A DNA stretch of 64,000 nt from Nitratireductor kimnyeongensis (GTDB lineage: Bacteria; Pseudomonadota; Alphaproteobacteria; Rhizobiales; Rhizobiaceae). The position numbers and the translations under genes are program-made. Below are positions 25,891 through 34,065 of this stretch, in pieces (positions within the stretch are counted from its first letter, which is position 1; each line of letters starts with the position of its first letter). A model generated the notes under the pieces. That model was not told the origin of the DNA, did no database searches, and saw only the letters and a list, made by a program, of their open reading frames with translations. The stretch lies in assembly GCF_019891395.1 (NCBI RefSeq), contig NZ_CP078143.1, positions 2,121,001 through 2,185,000 of the forward strand. The letters are read 5' to 3'.

Positions 25891-27204
25891 TTACTGAATC
25901 ATGGTTTTGGGAAGCCAGAGCACCAGCTCCGGGAACAGCGCGCAGATCAGGATGCCGAACGCCTGAAGCAGCATGAACGGGATGATGGCCCGGTAGACCG
26001 TCCCCATGCCAATCCCGGCCGGCAAAACGCCCTTCATGTAAAAGAGCGTGTAACCGAAGGGCGGGGAGATATAGGCCATCTGCGCGGAGACGAGGAACAG
26101 AATGCCGAACCAGAGCCGGTCGAAATCCAGAAAGTCGATGACCGGCAGGAAGACGGGCACGCAAAGCAGGATGATGCCGATCTCATCAAGGAACATGCCG
26201 AGAAAGAACAGGATCGCCAACATGACGGCCAGGACGATCCAGCGATTGGCGTCCATGTCCTGAATGAAACCAAGCAGGAAGTCGGCGCCGCCGGTGCCGG
26301 TGAAGATAGCGACGAAGGCCCGCGCGCCGATGGTGATCCAGAGGATCATGGTCGTGACCTTGACCACATCCATGCCGACCCCGCGTAGCAGTTCCCAGCC
26401 GAAGCGGCGCTCGATCAGGGCGGAAACGAAGGCCAGCGCAACGCCCACGGCAGCGGCTTCGGTCGGTGTGGCAATGCCCATATAGATGGTGCCCAGCACG
26501 CCAACGATGATCAGCATTGGCAGGATGAGCGACTTCAGCGCCGCGATGCGCATGGCCCAGGTGATGTCCTCATTCTCTTCCGGGCGTGGGGCGATGGCCG
26601 GATTGAGCGCAGCCCGCAGCACGATGTAACCGATGTAAAGCGAGGCAAGCAGAAGCCCTGGAACGACACCGGCGATGAACATCTGGCCGATCGAGGCTTG
26701 CGCGGTGACGGCATAGACGATCGTGATGACGGAAGGCGGAATGAGGATGCCGAGTGTGCCGCCGGCGCAGATCGTTCCGATGGCCAGCTCCGGTTGGTAG
26801 TTGCGCTTCAGCATCGAGGGCAGGGCGAGCATGCCCATGGCGGCAACAGCGGCGCCGACAATACCCGTCATCGCCGCGATGATCGTGCAGATGGCGATGG
26901 TGCCGACGGCAAGCCCGCCGGGCAGGCGGCGCGACCACAACTCCATTGCCTTGTACAGACTTTCGATCACGCCGGAGCGCTGCAGCACACTGGCCATCAT
27001 CACGTAAAGCGGAATGGCGAGCAGCGATTCCGACTGCATCGTGTCGAAGAGATTGAGAACGGTGACGGAAAGGGCTGCCGGTCCCCAAAGGGTGATCGTG
27101 AAGACAAGCGCGAGCGCGCCCAGCGTGAAAGCGAGCGGAAGGCCGGTCAGAAGAAGCCCGACCAGGCTCGCGAACATGATGACCAGCACGAGTTGGGAGC
27201 TCAT
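25891..27204 (-). CDS. dctM: TRAP transporter large permease (DctM)
   Basis: A 437-residue membrane protein with about 12 hydrophobic segments, the ion-coupled permease of a TRAP transporter. Recognised by GLPLAFTLGALALVF near the N-terminus, SESLLAIPLYVMMASVLQRSG, GGTLGILIPPSVITIVYA and ATPTEAAAVGVALAF. It overlaps the small permease gene by 4 bp and ends 14 bp before the HMG-CoA reductase gene, so transport and catabolism are one operon. Mevalonate is the inferred substrate. Confidence 0.93.
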   Translation of the reverse strand: MSSQLVLVIMFASLVGLLLTGLPLAFTLGALALVFTITLWGPAALSVTVLNLFDTMQSESLLAIPLYVMMASVLQRSGVIESLYKAMELWSRRLPGGLAVGTIAICTIIAAMTGIVGAAVAAMGMLALPSMLKRNYQPELAIGTICAGGTLGILIPPSVITIVYAVTAQASIGQMFIAGVVPGLLLASLYIGYIVLRAALNPAIAPRPEENEDITWAMRIAALKSLILPMLIIVGVLGTIYMGIATPTEAAAVGVALAFVSALIERRFGWELLRGVGMDVVKVTTMILWITIGARAFVAIFTGTGGADFLLGFIQDMDANRWIVLAVMLAILFFLGMFLDEIGIILLCVPVFLPVIDFLDFDRLWFGILFLVSAQMAYISPPFGYTLFYMKGVLPAGIGMGTVYRAIIPFMLLQAFGILICALFPELVLWLPKTMIQ

Positions 27205-27704
27205 GGTCGTGCCTCCGCGTGTGCATCATTGCGCAGGGCGAAGACCGCCTCGACCAGCGCCTGGGCGCACAGCATGACAAAGGCGAAGGGCACCACGAAT
27301 TTCAGCCACCAGATGGGTGGATTCCAGGCAGAAAAACTCGTCTCTCCAAGCGACCAGGCATTTATCGCCAGTGGCCAGCTCACGGCCGCGAAAACCGCGG
27401 CGAAAACGGCAATCACCAGAAATGCGAAAACATCGAGCATACGGCGCGCCGGCGCGGGAGCCTTCTCGCTCACAATGTCCACTGCCACATGGCCGCGCAG
27501 ATGCAGCAGGTAAGGCCCGGCCAGCATGAAATGAGGACCGAACACAAGCGTGCTGGCTTCCATCGCCCAGACGGTGGGCGCATCAAAAGCATAGCGCGCG
27601 ATCACCTCGTAGAGGAGCATCGGCACGACCGCGAAGATGATCACCGCGGCGACAACGAAAAGAACCCGGTTCACACCGGTGACAAGGGCGCAAACTGCCT
27701 GCAT
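27201..27704 (-). CDS. dctQ: TRAP transporter small permease (DctQ)
   Basis: A 167-residue protein with four hydrophobic segments, the small membrane subunit that pairs with DctM. Recognised by YEVIARYAFDAPTVWAMEAS in the second segment, GPYLLHLRGHVAVDIV and the C-terminal helix. The start at 27704 (MQAVCALV) gives the usual length; the frame stays open upstream into the binding-protein gene but that part is not DctQ-like. No strong ribosome site is seen. Confidence 0.87.
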   Translation of the reverse strand: MQAVCALVTGVNRVLFVVAAVIIFAVVPMLLYEVIARYAFDAPTVWAMEASTLVFGPHFMLAGPYLLHLRGHVAVDIVSEKAPAPARRMLDVFAFLVIAVFAAVFAAVSWPLAINAWSLGETSFSAWNPPIWWLKFVVPFAFVMLCAQALVEAVFALRNDAHAEARP

Positions 27705-27768
27705 GGAACTGATATTCAGCCTGAGGTTGGTAGCGGGCGGCGTGGTGACCGCCCGCCCGAAACAAGGG

Positions 27769-28803
27769 TCAGATGAGACCGAGTGACTGCATGAAATCGA
27801 TCTGGCTATCGACGATCTTTGTCGCCAGCGGATCTTCCTTCGCGGCAACTTTCCAGGAATCAACGGCCTTGGAACGGGCCTCGGCCACATCTGCTGGATC
27901 GAGATAGACCACTTCGACCCCTTGTTCGCGGTATTTGTCGAGCACCTGGCTGTTCTGCACGATGATGCGCTGGCGCAGGGAGCCCGAAATCTCGCGGGCA
28001 GCGACGGCGAGAGCCGCCTTGTAGTTGTCCGGCAATGCGTCATAGGCCGCCGAATTCGCCACGTAGCTGGTCGCCGTGGTCGGCTGGTGGACGCCGGGCA
28101 GAATGATGAATTTCGCGACTTCTGCGAGACCTGCCTCGTAGTTGGCAGTGAGATCGCCACGGTCGGCGAAGTCGATCAGACCCTTTTCCAGGCCGGAATA
28201 GACTTCCGCCGTCGCCATCGGCGTCACCGCCACACCGAGATCACCCATGACGGCGGAGGCGAGGCCGACGAAACGGCCCTTCTTGCCGGCCATGTCTGCA
28301 ATGCTCTCGATCTTGACGGTCGAATGCATCGGCTCTTCGCCATAAACGGTCGGCGCGACGTAGGTGAGGCCGGCCTTGCCATAGGCTTCGCGGGCCATGT
28401 CCAGGCCGCCGAGTTCATAGAACCAGGCTTCATACTGGTCGGCGTCCGGGAACCCGAACGGGATGGTCGAAGTGAAGGCGAATGACGGAATTTTTCCGGC
28501 TTCATAGCCGTCAAAAGTCTTCATCATCTGAAATGCGCCGCTGCGGACCGCATCGAATGCCTGGTTGGCCGGCACGAGCTGCCCCGCCGAGAACAGCTTG
28601 ATGTCGAACTTGCCATCGGTAAGCTCGGCAACGCGTTCGACGAATTTCTTTTCGAACTCAAAGGGTGTGGTTCCGCCATCCCACAGGGCCTGCATGCGCC
28701 ACTGCACGGTGTCCTCTGCGCGTGCCACTGCCGGCATGGCCAACGTTGCTGCACCACCCAATGCGGAAGCCGTCAGAAAACGGCGTCTCTTCAAATCTGT
28801 CAT
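27769..28803 (-). CDS. dctP: TRAP transporter substrate-binding protein (DctP), candidate mevalonate binder
   Basis: Periplasmic solute-binding protein of about 344 residues. The N-terminus LKRRRFLTASALGGAATLAM has a twin-arginine-like RRRFL followed by a hydrophobic stretch and AVARAED, so Tat export is likely. Family features include FSAGQLVPANQAFDAVRSG, the conserved arginine region in KKGRFVGLAS and the YVANSAAYDALPD block. The start at 28803 follows a GAGGAAAC site. First gene of the mevalonate operon, divergent from the MocR gene. The ligand is inferred from the operon partners. Confidence 0.9.
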   Translation of the reverse strand: MTDLKRRRFLTASALGGAATLAMPAVARAEDTVQWRMQALWDGGTTPFEFEKKFVERVAELTDGKFDIKLFSAGQLVPANQAFDAVRSGAFQMMKTFDGYEAGKIPSFAFTSTIPFGFPDADQYEAWFYELGGLDMAREAYGKAGLTYVAPTVYGEEPMHSTVKIESIADMAGKKGRFVGLASAVMGDLGVAVTPMATAEVYSGLEKGLIDFADRGDLTANYEAGLAEVAKFIILPGVHQPTTATSYVANSAAYDALPDNYKAALAVAAREISGSLRQRIIVQNSQVLDKYREQGVEVVYLDPADVAEARSKAVDSWKVAAKEDPLATKIVDSQIDFMQSLGLI

Positions 28804-28860
28804 TGTTTCCTCCCAAGACAGCAAGTTTGATCATAAAGCGGAATTGTCATAAAATTCACT

Positions 28861-28926
28861 GGGACAATCAAGGGACAGTTTGGCGCAAATAGGCGATGAC
28901 TGTCCCTGTTATAAAAATGGGACAAT
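28861..28926. promoter_or_regulatory. MocR operator repeats between dctP and mocR
   Basis: Four copies of GGGACA in 66 bp: forward at 28861, 28872 and 28919, and one inverted as TGTCCC at 28901. Two of them form a perfect 9-bp inverted repeat AGGGACAGT/ACTGTCCCT (28871-28879, 28899-28907). A TATAAA sequence at 28910-28915 may be the mocR -10 box. Such direct and inverted repeats are usual for MocR-type regulators. This is the likely switch for the mevalonate operon and mocR itself. Confidence 0.6.
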
Positions 28927-28931
28927 ACGTG

Positions 28932-30338
28932 ATGACCGCAGCCGATACACGCTTTTCCCGCGTCGATCGAATTGTCCAGCATGTGAGCGGGCTGCTCGCT
29001 GCCGGTGCTTATAAGCCGGGAGAGCGGTTGCCCTCCGTGCGCCAGGCTGCGCGGGAGCATGGCGTTTCCAAAAACACGATGGCAGAAGCCTATGACAGGC
29101 TGGTTGCGCGGGGGCTTCTGGAGGCGAGACCGGGGTCTGGTTATTATGTTGCCCAGTTTCAGCTGGATCGGCCTGCGCCCCCCGCTCCGCATGTTGCCGC
29201 GGCGGTGGACGTGGTTTCTCTCCTGCGTGAGCAGCTTGACCAGCACTATGAGGTGCGGCCGGGTGATGGCAGGCCCCCGGCCTCGTGGATGGAGGGCGCG
29301 GAGCTCAAACGATACTTTTCCAGCTTCAGGACGGCAGACGCCGACACGGTGGATTTCGGCTACGGTAGTTCCTGGGGGTATGCTCCCCTGCGCGAGCGTT
29401 TGCGTGTCCTGCTTCTGGAGCGCTCGATCACCGCCCAGCCAGACGGGCTTCTCCTCACGCATGGGGTCAATCACGGGCTCGACCTGATCATTCGGCATCT
29501 CATTGAGCCGGGCGATACGGTGTTCGTCGATGATCCGGGCTATTATCCGCTGTTTGCGAAGCTGACTCTCGCCAAGGCCAAGATCATCGGCATTTCCCGA
29601 AGCCATGATGGGCCGGATCTGGAAGATCTTGCTGCGAAGCTGGCGCTTCACAGACCAAAGGTGTTCTTCACGCAATCTCTGGCTCACAACCCCACTGGCA
29701 GCACCTTGTCTCCGGCGGTTTCGTTCGGCCTCATGCAACTGGCAGAGCGCTGGGGATTTCTGCTCGTCGAGAACGACGCGCTGGCCGATATCCTGCCCGT
29801 GACACTGCCGCGCCTCGCATCCCTCGATCAGCTCAACCGGGTCCTGTATGTCGGGACTTTCTCGAAAACGCTTTCAGCCAGCCTGCGTTGTGGTTTCGTC
29901 GCCGGCGATCCCGCGATCATCAGCGCTCTAGGCAATCTGAAGATGCTGACCACGGTGGCCACCTCCGACTATGTCGAGCGTTTTGTGTTTCATCTCATCC
30001 AGGGCGGCCAGTATTTGCGGCATCTGCGCAAGCTGAAATCCCGCGTCGAGGAGGCACACAAGACCTCGCTCGCGCGACTTGAGGCGCTGGGCCTGACGGT
30101 CCGCAAGAGTGTCTCGCCGGGCTTTTATCTCTGGGTGGAGTTTCCCGATGCAATAGACGAGATGGCGCTGTGCCGCGCAGCATCGGAACAAAGCATTTTC
30201 CTTGCGCCTGGCAGCGTCTTTCGTCCGGGCAGATCGATAAATGGCAAGGCAGCGATCCGGGTAAACGTTGCCTATGGCGCGCATCCGCGCTTCCTTGCCT
30301 TTCTGGCGGACCAGTTAAAAAACGCGCCTCGTGGCTAG
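28932..30338 (+). CDS. MocR-family regulator (GntR HTH plus aminotransferase-like domain)
   Basis: A regulator with an N-terminal GntR winged helix (residues about 10-75: GERLPSVRQAAREHGVSKNT, AEAYDRLVARGLLEARPGSG) and a C-terminal fold-type I aminotransferase-like domain that binds PLP. The PLP lysine lies in VGTFSKTLSASLRCGF. ATG 28932 is chosen because the operator repeats cover the region before it; ATG 28896 or 28917 in the same frame would place them inside the gene. There is no clear ribosome site, so a leaderless transcript is possible. Divergent from the TRAP-mvaAB operon and probably its regulator. Confidence 0.87.
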   Translation: MTAADTRFSRVDRIVQHVSGLLAAGAYKPGERLPSVRQAAREHGVSKNTMAEAYDRLVARGLLEARPGSGYYVAQFQLDRPAPPAPHVAAAVDVVSLLREQLDQHYEVRPGDGRPPASWMEGAELKRYFSSFRTADADTVDFGYGSSWGYAPLRERLRVLLLERSITAQPDGLLLTHGVNHGLDLIIRHLIEPGDTVFVDDPGYYPLFAKLTLAKAKIIGISRSHDGPDLEDLAAKLALHRPKVFFTQSLAHNPTGSTLSPAVSFGLMQLAERWGFLLVENDALADILPVTLPRLASLDQLNRVLYVGTFSKTLSASLRCGFVAGDPAIISALGNLKMLTTVATSDYVERFVFHLIQGGQYLRHLRKLKSRVEEAHKTSLARLEALGLTVRKSVSPGFYLWVEFPDAIDEMALCRAASEQSIFLAPGSVFRPGRSINGKAAIRVNVAYGAHPRFLAFLADQLKNAPRG

Positions 30339-30346
30339 AGGCGCGT
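30316..30346 (-). terminator. intrinsic terminator of the M24 peptidase transcript
   Basis: Perfect 9-bp stem ACGCGCCTC/GAGGCGCGT with 7-nt loop (30322-30346). On the minus strand it is followed directly by TTTTTTAAC, a classical rho-independent terminator for the peptidase gene ending at 30374. It overlaps the last codons of the convergent mocR gene. Confidence 0.85.
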
Positions 30347-30373
30347 CATGCAGACAGGGGTTGTCCCTCGGTG

Positions 30374-31471
30374 CTACCCCCGGATCTGCGCCTTGCGCGG
30401 CATGTCGGAGAGGATCTCCGCGCCATCGGCGCGCATGATCACGATCTCTTCCAGCCGCAGGCCGAATTTTCCGGGCAGGTAGATGCCGGGCTCGATGGAA
30501 AACACCATGCCTTCGTCGAGAACGGTCTCGGAGGTGGCGGTCAGGTAGGGCGGCTCGTGGATGTCGATGCCAAGCCCGTGGCCGGTCCGATGGGTGAAGT
30601 ACTCGCCATAACCCGCCTCGGTGATCACGTCGCGTGCGGCCTTGTCGATGGCCTTCGCGGCAATGCCCGGTTTTGCGGCGGCCAGCGCAGCGGCAACTGC
30701 CCGCTCCACGATGGCGTGAACCTTCTCGAACGCGGCATCGGGCTTCCCGTAATAGCCGACGCGCGTCATGTCGGAGGGGTAGCCGTCCAGCCGCCCGCCT
30801 GTGTCGATCAGAACCGCATCGCCTTCTTTCAGCTTCGTGTCGCCGGTGTGGTGATGGGGGAACGCACCATTGCCACCAAAGCACACGCTGGTGAAGACCG
30901 GCACGGCCCCGGCTGCCTTGTAGACATCGCGGATCGCGGCGGCCACTTCCAGCTCTGTGATGCCCTGCTTCAGTGCATCGAACCCGGCCATGGCGGCCTT
31001 GTCGTTGAGCACTGCGCTCGCCTTCAGGCGTTTGTACTCGTCTTCGTCCTTGCGGGCGCGCAGATGGCCGACCGTGTCGTCGGTGAAACGGCGCTTTGCG
31101 CCCGGCAGCGCGTCGAGCAGAAGCAGCGCGAAATCGGCGCGCATCGTTTCGTCGATCACGACGCTCGGGGCCTCCGGCAGGTTCGATGCCTTCAGAAGCT
31201 CCGCAAGCGCGGCGTCCGGGCCGTCATCGTCGCGCCAGGGGAAGAAGGGCAGGTCGGTCTTCTGGCGCGAACTGTCGACATTGAGCGCGGGCATAAGGAA
31301 GCCGGCATGATCCTTCGAGACCAGAAGCATGACGGGGCGTTCGTCACCATGCGGATCGAGGCCCGCCACATACATCATGTGGCTGGACGGGCCGATGGCG
31401 ACGAGGTCGGTGCCGGTTTCGCGCATGCGCGCGCGCAGGGCCTCAAGCCGCCGGTTGGAGGTGGTGGACAT
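30374..31471 (-). CDS. M24 family aminopeptidase (Xaa-Pro peptidase type)
   Basis: A 365-residue metallopeptidase of the PepQ/PepP kind, releasing the N-terminal residue from Xaa-Pro peptides, or creatinase-like hydrolysis of amidines. An N-terminal creatinase-like domain (1-140) is followed by the pita-bread fold. Metal ligands are visible in AVLIDTGGRLDGYPSDMTR (two Asp), THRTGHGLGIDIHE (His), FSIEPGIY (Glu) and RLEEIVIM (Glu). ATG 31471 has GGAG 9 nt ahead. It follows the substrate-binding protein gene, with a terminator-like hairpin between them, and presumably processes the imported peptide. Confidence 0.9.
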   Translation of the reverse strand: MSTTSNRRLEALRARMRETGTDLVAIGPSSHMMYVAGLDPHGDERPVMLLVSKDHAGFLMPALNVDSSRQKTDLPFFPWRDDDGPDAALAELLKASNLPEAPSVVIDETMRADFALLLLDALPGAKRRFTDDTVGHLRARKDEDEYKRLKASAVLNDKAAMAGFDALKQGITELEVAAAIRDVYKAAGAVPVFTSVCFGGNGAFPHHHTGDTKLKEGDAVLIDTGGRLDGYPSDMTRVGYYGKPDAAFEKVHAIVERAVAAALAAAKPGIAAKAIDKAARDVITEAGYGEYFTHRTGHGLGIDIHEPPYLTATSETVLDEGMVFSIEPGIYLPGKFGLRLEEIVIMRADGAEILSDMPRKAQIRG

Positions 31472-31504
31472 GGACAAACTCCAGAAATGAGAGAGAGGCG
31501 CTTT

Positions 31505-31543
31505 GAAAAGAAAAGAGGCCGCCACGACTGGCGGGGCGGCCTC
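31505..31543 (-). terminator. terminator or attenuator between binding protein and peptidase genes
   Basis: Perfect 9-bp stem GAGGCCGCC/GGCGGCCTC with 11-nt loop (31515-31543), followed on the minus strand by TTTTCTTTTC. It lies 18 bp after the solute-binding protein gene and should end or reduce transcription there, which would keep binding protein expression above that of the peptidase. Confidence 0.75.
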
Positions 31544-31560
31544 GGATGCTATGGCTTTGA

Positions 31561-33147
31561 TCAGTCTTTCGTGACGAGCCGGTAGTAGACGAAGTCGGAG
31601 GTGGCGCCGTTGACATAGCCGTTCACCTTCTTGTCCATCGCCACTTGGTAGGCGGCCTGGAACATGATGATGATCGGTGACTTGGCCTGCACGTCCTTCT
31701 GCAACTCGACATACATCGCATTGCGCGTGTCGGCGTCGGATTCGGCAAGAGCTGCCGCCGTGCGGTCGTTCATCTCTTCCGGCACCGCCCAGGCGTTCCG
31801 CCATGTGGTGGTGGCCTGGTAGTTGTCGTCGGAATTGTCGCGGTTGTAGGCGAAGGCCTTGGCATTGGAGTGCGGATCCATGAAGTCCGGCCCCCAGTAG
31901 AGCAGCATCGCCTCGTGGCTGCGCTCACGGTACTTGGTGATGACCTGCGAGCCCGTGCCGGGGATAATGTCGAAATTGATGCCGGCTTCCGCAAAGCTCG
32001 CCTGCAGCGACTGCGCCATGTCCGTGAACGGGGTCGAGTTGATGACGTCGAGCGTCACGTTGATCGGCGTTTCCACACCGGCATCGGCGAGGATCTGCTT
32101 CGCCTTCTCCGGATCGTAGGTGTAGGGCGTTTCGTCATAGGAGCCGGGGAAGCCCTTCGGCCAGAAGGCCTGATGGATCTCCATCTGTCCCTTGAGGAAG
32201 CTTTCGGTCATGCCCTCGTAGTTGACGAGGTAGCGCGCTGCCTCCCACAGAGCTTCCGGCTGCAGCGCCTCCGTCTTCTGGTTGAAGGAAACGAAATGCA
32301 CGGCCGCCTGCGGATAGGTCTCGACCTTGATGTTTTCGGCGCTGATGCCGTTGATCTGGTCCGGCGTCAGGTTGCGGGCCATGTCCACATCGCCCGACTG
32401 CAGGAGAAGCTGCTGGGTTGCTGCTTCCGCCACGTGACGGATGATGACATTCTCGACCTTCGGCGCACCCTTGAAGTAGTCGGCATTGGCGCTCATGCGC
32501 ACAAGCTCGCCCGGGCGGTAGGCAGTCATCTTGAACGGCCCGGAACCGGCAGAATTCGAATTGAGCCACTTGTTGCCCATGTCGCCGTTTTCTTCATGCT
32601 CCATCACCGTCTTTTCATCGACGATGGAAGCCGGGCGGGCGGCCAGAACGTTGAGCACGAAGGCAGGCGAGAAGTCGCCCTCATACTTTACGACAACCTT
32701 GTTGCCGTCGACGGTGACCATCTGGTCCACATTCTCCGCCGTCCAGCCGAGCTGGGCGAGAATGAAGGCGGGTGTGAGGTTTAGCTTGATGACGCGGGCA
32801 AAGGAAAACGCCACGTCTTCCGCGCGCACAGGATTGCCCGAATGGAAGGTCGCGCCGTCGCGCATGGTGAAGGTGATGGTCTTCGCATCCGCATCAGCGT
32901 CCCACTCGGCTGCAAGGCCGGGAGCGAGCACCGTCGGGTCCTCTGCGTCGTACTGCACGAGCCGGTCATAGATGTTGGTCACCAGCTCGCCCGAAGAAAA
33001 CTCGTAGGCCTGTGCCGGGTCGATGGCGACGATGTCGTCAATGTTCTGCGCGACGACCAGCACATTGTCCGGCGTGGCAGCGAGCGCATGCTGCGAAAGC
33101 GGCATGGTGAGAGCGGCGGCGAGAAGGGCTGCCTTGAAGAGTTTCAT
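31561..33147 (-). CDS. ABC transporter substrate-binding protein, peptide/opine (family 5)
   Basis: A 528-residue periplasmic binding protein of the DppA/OppA type. Signal peptide at residues 1-23 (KAALLAAALTMPLSQHALA). Family 5 features: YDRLVQYDAEDPTVLAPGLA, the DGATFHSGNPVRAEDVAFSF block, and SNSAGSGPFKMTAYRPGE. The ATG overlaps the stop of the regulator gene by 4 bp and has AGGAG within the end of that gene. The permease and ATPase genes of this transporter are divergent on the plus strand. Ligand unknown; dipeptides with proline fit the adjoining M24 peptidase. Confidence 0.92.
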   Translation of the reverse strand: MKLFKAALLAAALTMPLSQHALAATPDNVLVVAQNIDDIVAIDPAQAYEFSSGELVTNIYDRLVQYDAEDPTVLAPGLAAEWDADADAKTITFTMRDGATFHSGNPVRAEDVAFSFARVIKLNLTPAFILAQLGWTAENVDQMVTVDGNKVVVKYEGDFSPAFVLNVLAARPASIVDEKTVMEHEENGDMGNKWLNSNSAGSGPFKMTAYRPGELVRMSANADYFKGAPKVENVIIRHVAEAATQQLLLQSGDVDMARNLTPDQINGISAENIKVETYPQAAVHFVSFNQKTEALQPEALWEAARYLVNYEGMTESFLKGQMEIHQAFWPKGFPGSYDETPYTYDPEKAKQILADAGVETPINVTLDVINSTPFTDMAQSLQASFAEAGINFDIIPGTGSQVITKYRERSHEAMLLYWGPDFMDPHSNAKAFAYNRDNSDDNYQATTTWRNAWAVPEEMNDRTAAALAESDADTRNAMYVELQKDVQAKSPIIIMFQAAYQVAMDKKVNGYVNGATSDFVYYRLVTKD

Positions 33148-33848
33148 GTCGTTCTCCTCTTTTCTGGATCAGGAATTGTTCTTGTTCTTGGTGTGGATTT
33201 TCCGGAGGCCTTGTCCGGCGAAACCAGTTCGATGCGGTTGGTCGTCTGGCCATTGGCGCCGAACACGGTCAGCGTGCCGGTCCACAAAAGGCGGGCCGAT
33301 GTGTCGGTGGTGTTCTTCCAGGCATGCGGGGTGTTGCCGCGATAATGCAGGCTGTCGCCGGCCTTCATCACCATTTCCTCGCCGTCGAGATATTGGGTGA
33401 TGGTGCCTTCGAGAATGTAGATCAGCTCTTCGCCCTCATGGCTCACTGTCTCCGAGGAATAGCCGGGCGGCACGGTAAGCACGAAGGAGGATAGCTGGCT
33501 TCCGGGAAACTCCGTCCCAAGCCGCTCATAGATGATCGAGGAGCCCGCAATTGAAAATTGCTGGCGGTTCTCGGCACGGGTCAGCCCATCCTCGGCACGG
33601 GGCTGGGCGACGAAATAATCGAGCCCGACACCCAGTGCGCGGGCAATGCCGGCAAGCGAACCGAGCGTCGGCGTGGCGTTGTCGCGCTCCACCTGGCTCA
33701 GATAGCCCACCGAGAGGCCGGACGCCTCTCCCAGTTGCTGCAGGGTGAGGCCGAGCTGCTTTCGGCGGGCGCGGATCAGCACACCAATTCTGGTGTCGAC
33801 ATCGGATGTGGCGCGGGCCGGCTGGCTGCTCAAAGATTTTTCCCTCAC
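33144..33848 (-). CDS. XRE-family regulator with cupin domain
   Basis: A regulator with an N-terminal lambda-repressor HTH (RIGVLIRARRKQLGLTLQQL, SGLSVGYLSQVERDNATPTL) and a C-terminal cupin (GYSSETVSHEGEELIYILEG, MKAGDSLHYRGNTPHAWKN). Such proteins control uptake and breakdown of amino acids, polyamines or peptides. GTG 33848 is preferred; the upstream ATG 33890 would add a lysine-rich run encoded by poly-A tracts that look like promoter sequence. Direct repeats of TTTTTTTG followed by ATGT or TATG (about 33853-33888) may be its operator. It heads the regulator-binding protein-peptidase operon. Confidence 0.87.
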   Translation of the reverse strand: MREKSLSSQPARATSDVDTRIGVLIRARRKQLGLTLQQLGEASGLSVGYLSQVERDNATPTLGSLAGIARALGVGLDYFVAQPRAEDGLTRAENRQQFSIAGSSIIYERLGTEFPGSQLSSFVLTVPPGYSSETVSHEGEELIYILEGTITQYLDGEEMVMKAGDSLHYRGNTPHAWKNTTDTSARLLWTGTLTVFGANGQTTNRIELVSPDKASGKSTPRTRTIPDPEKRRTT

Positions 33849-34065
33849 AAAAATTTTTTTGATGTAACCAGATTTTTTTGTATGATCCAAGCTCTTTTTT
33901 GAAGGTTTTGCAGGGCGCGAGACGGGCTTTCGCGCCGCAAAACTGCATGAAAACAGACTGTTGGCTTCTTGGTGGTGCGCGCGCCGGCTTGCAGGTCAGC
34001 CAGGGGAGAGGGGCGCGTTTTGCGGCACCCATTCAGAGAAACCGCGGCCAGAGAGCGAACAAGCC

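Noticed and set aside
24437..25897. 486-codon plus-strand open frame opposite mvaA/mvaB
   Set aside because: It is a high-GC shadow antisense to two well-supported enzymes, with no family similarity and no ribosome site.
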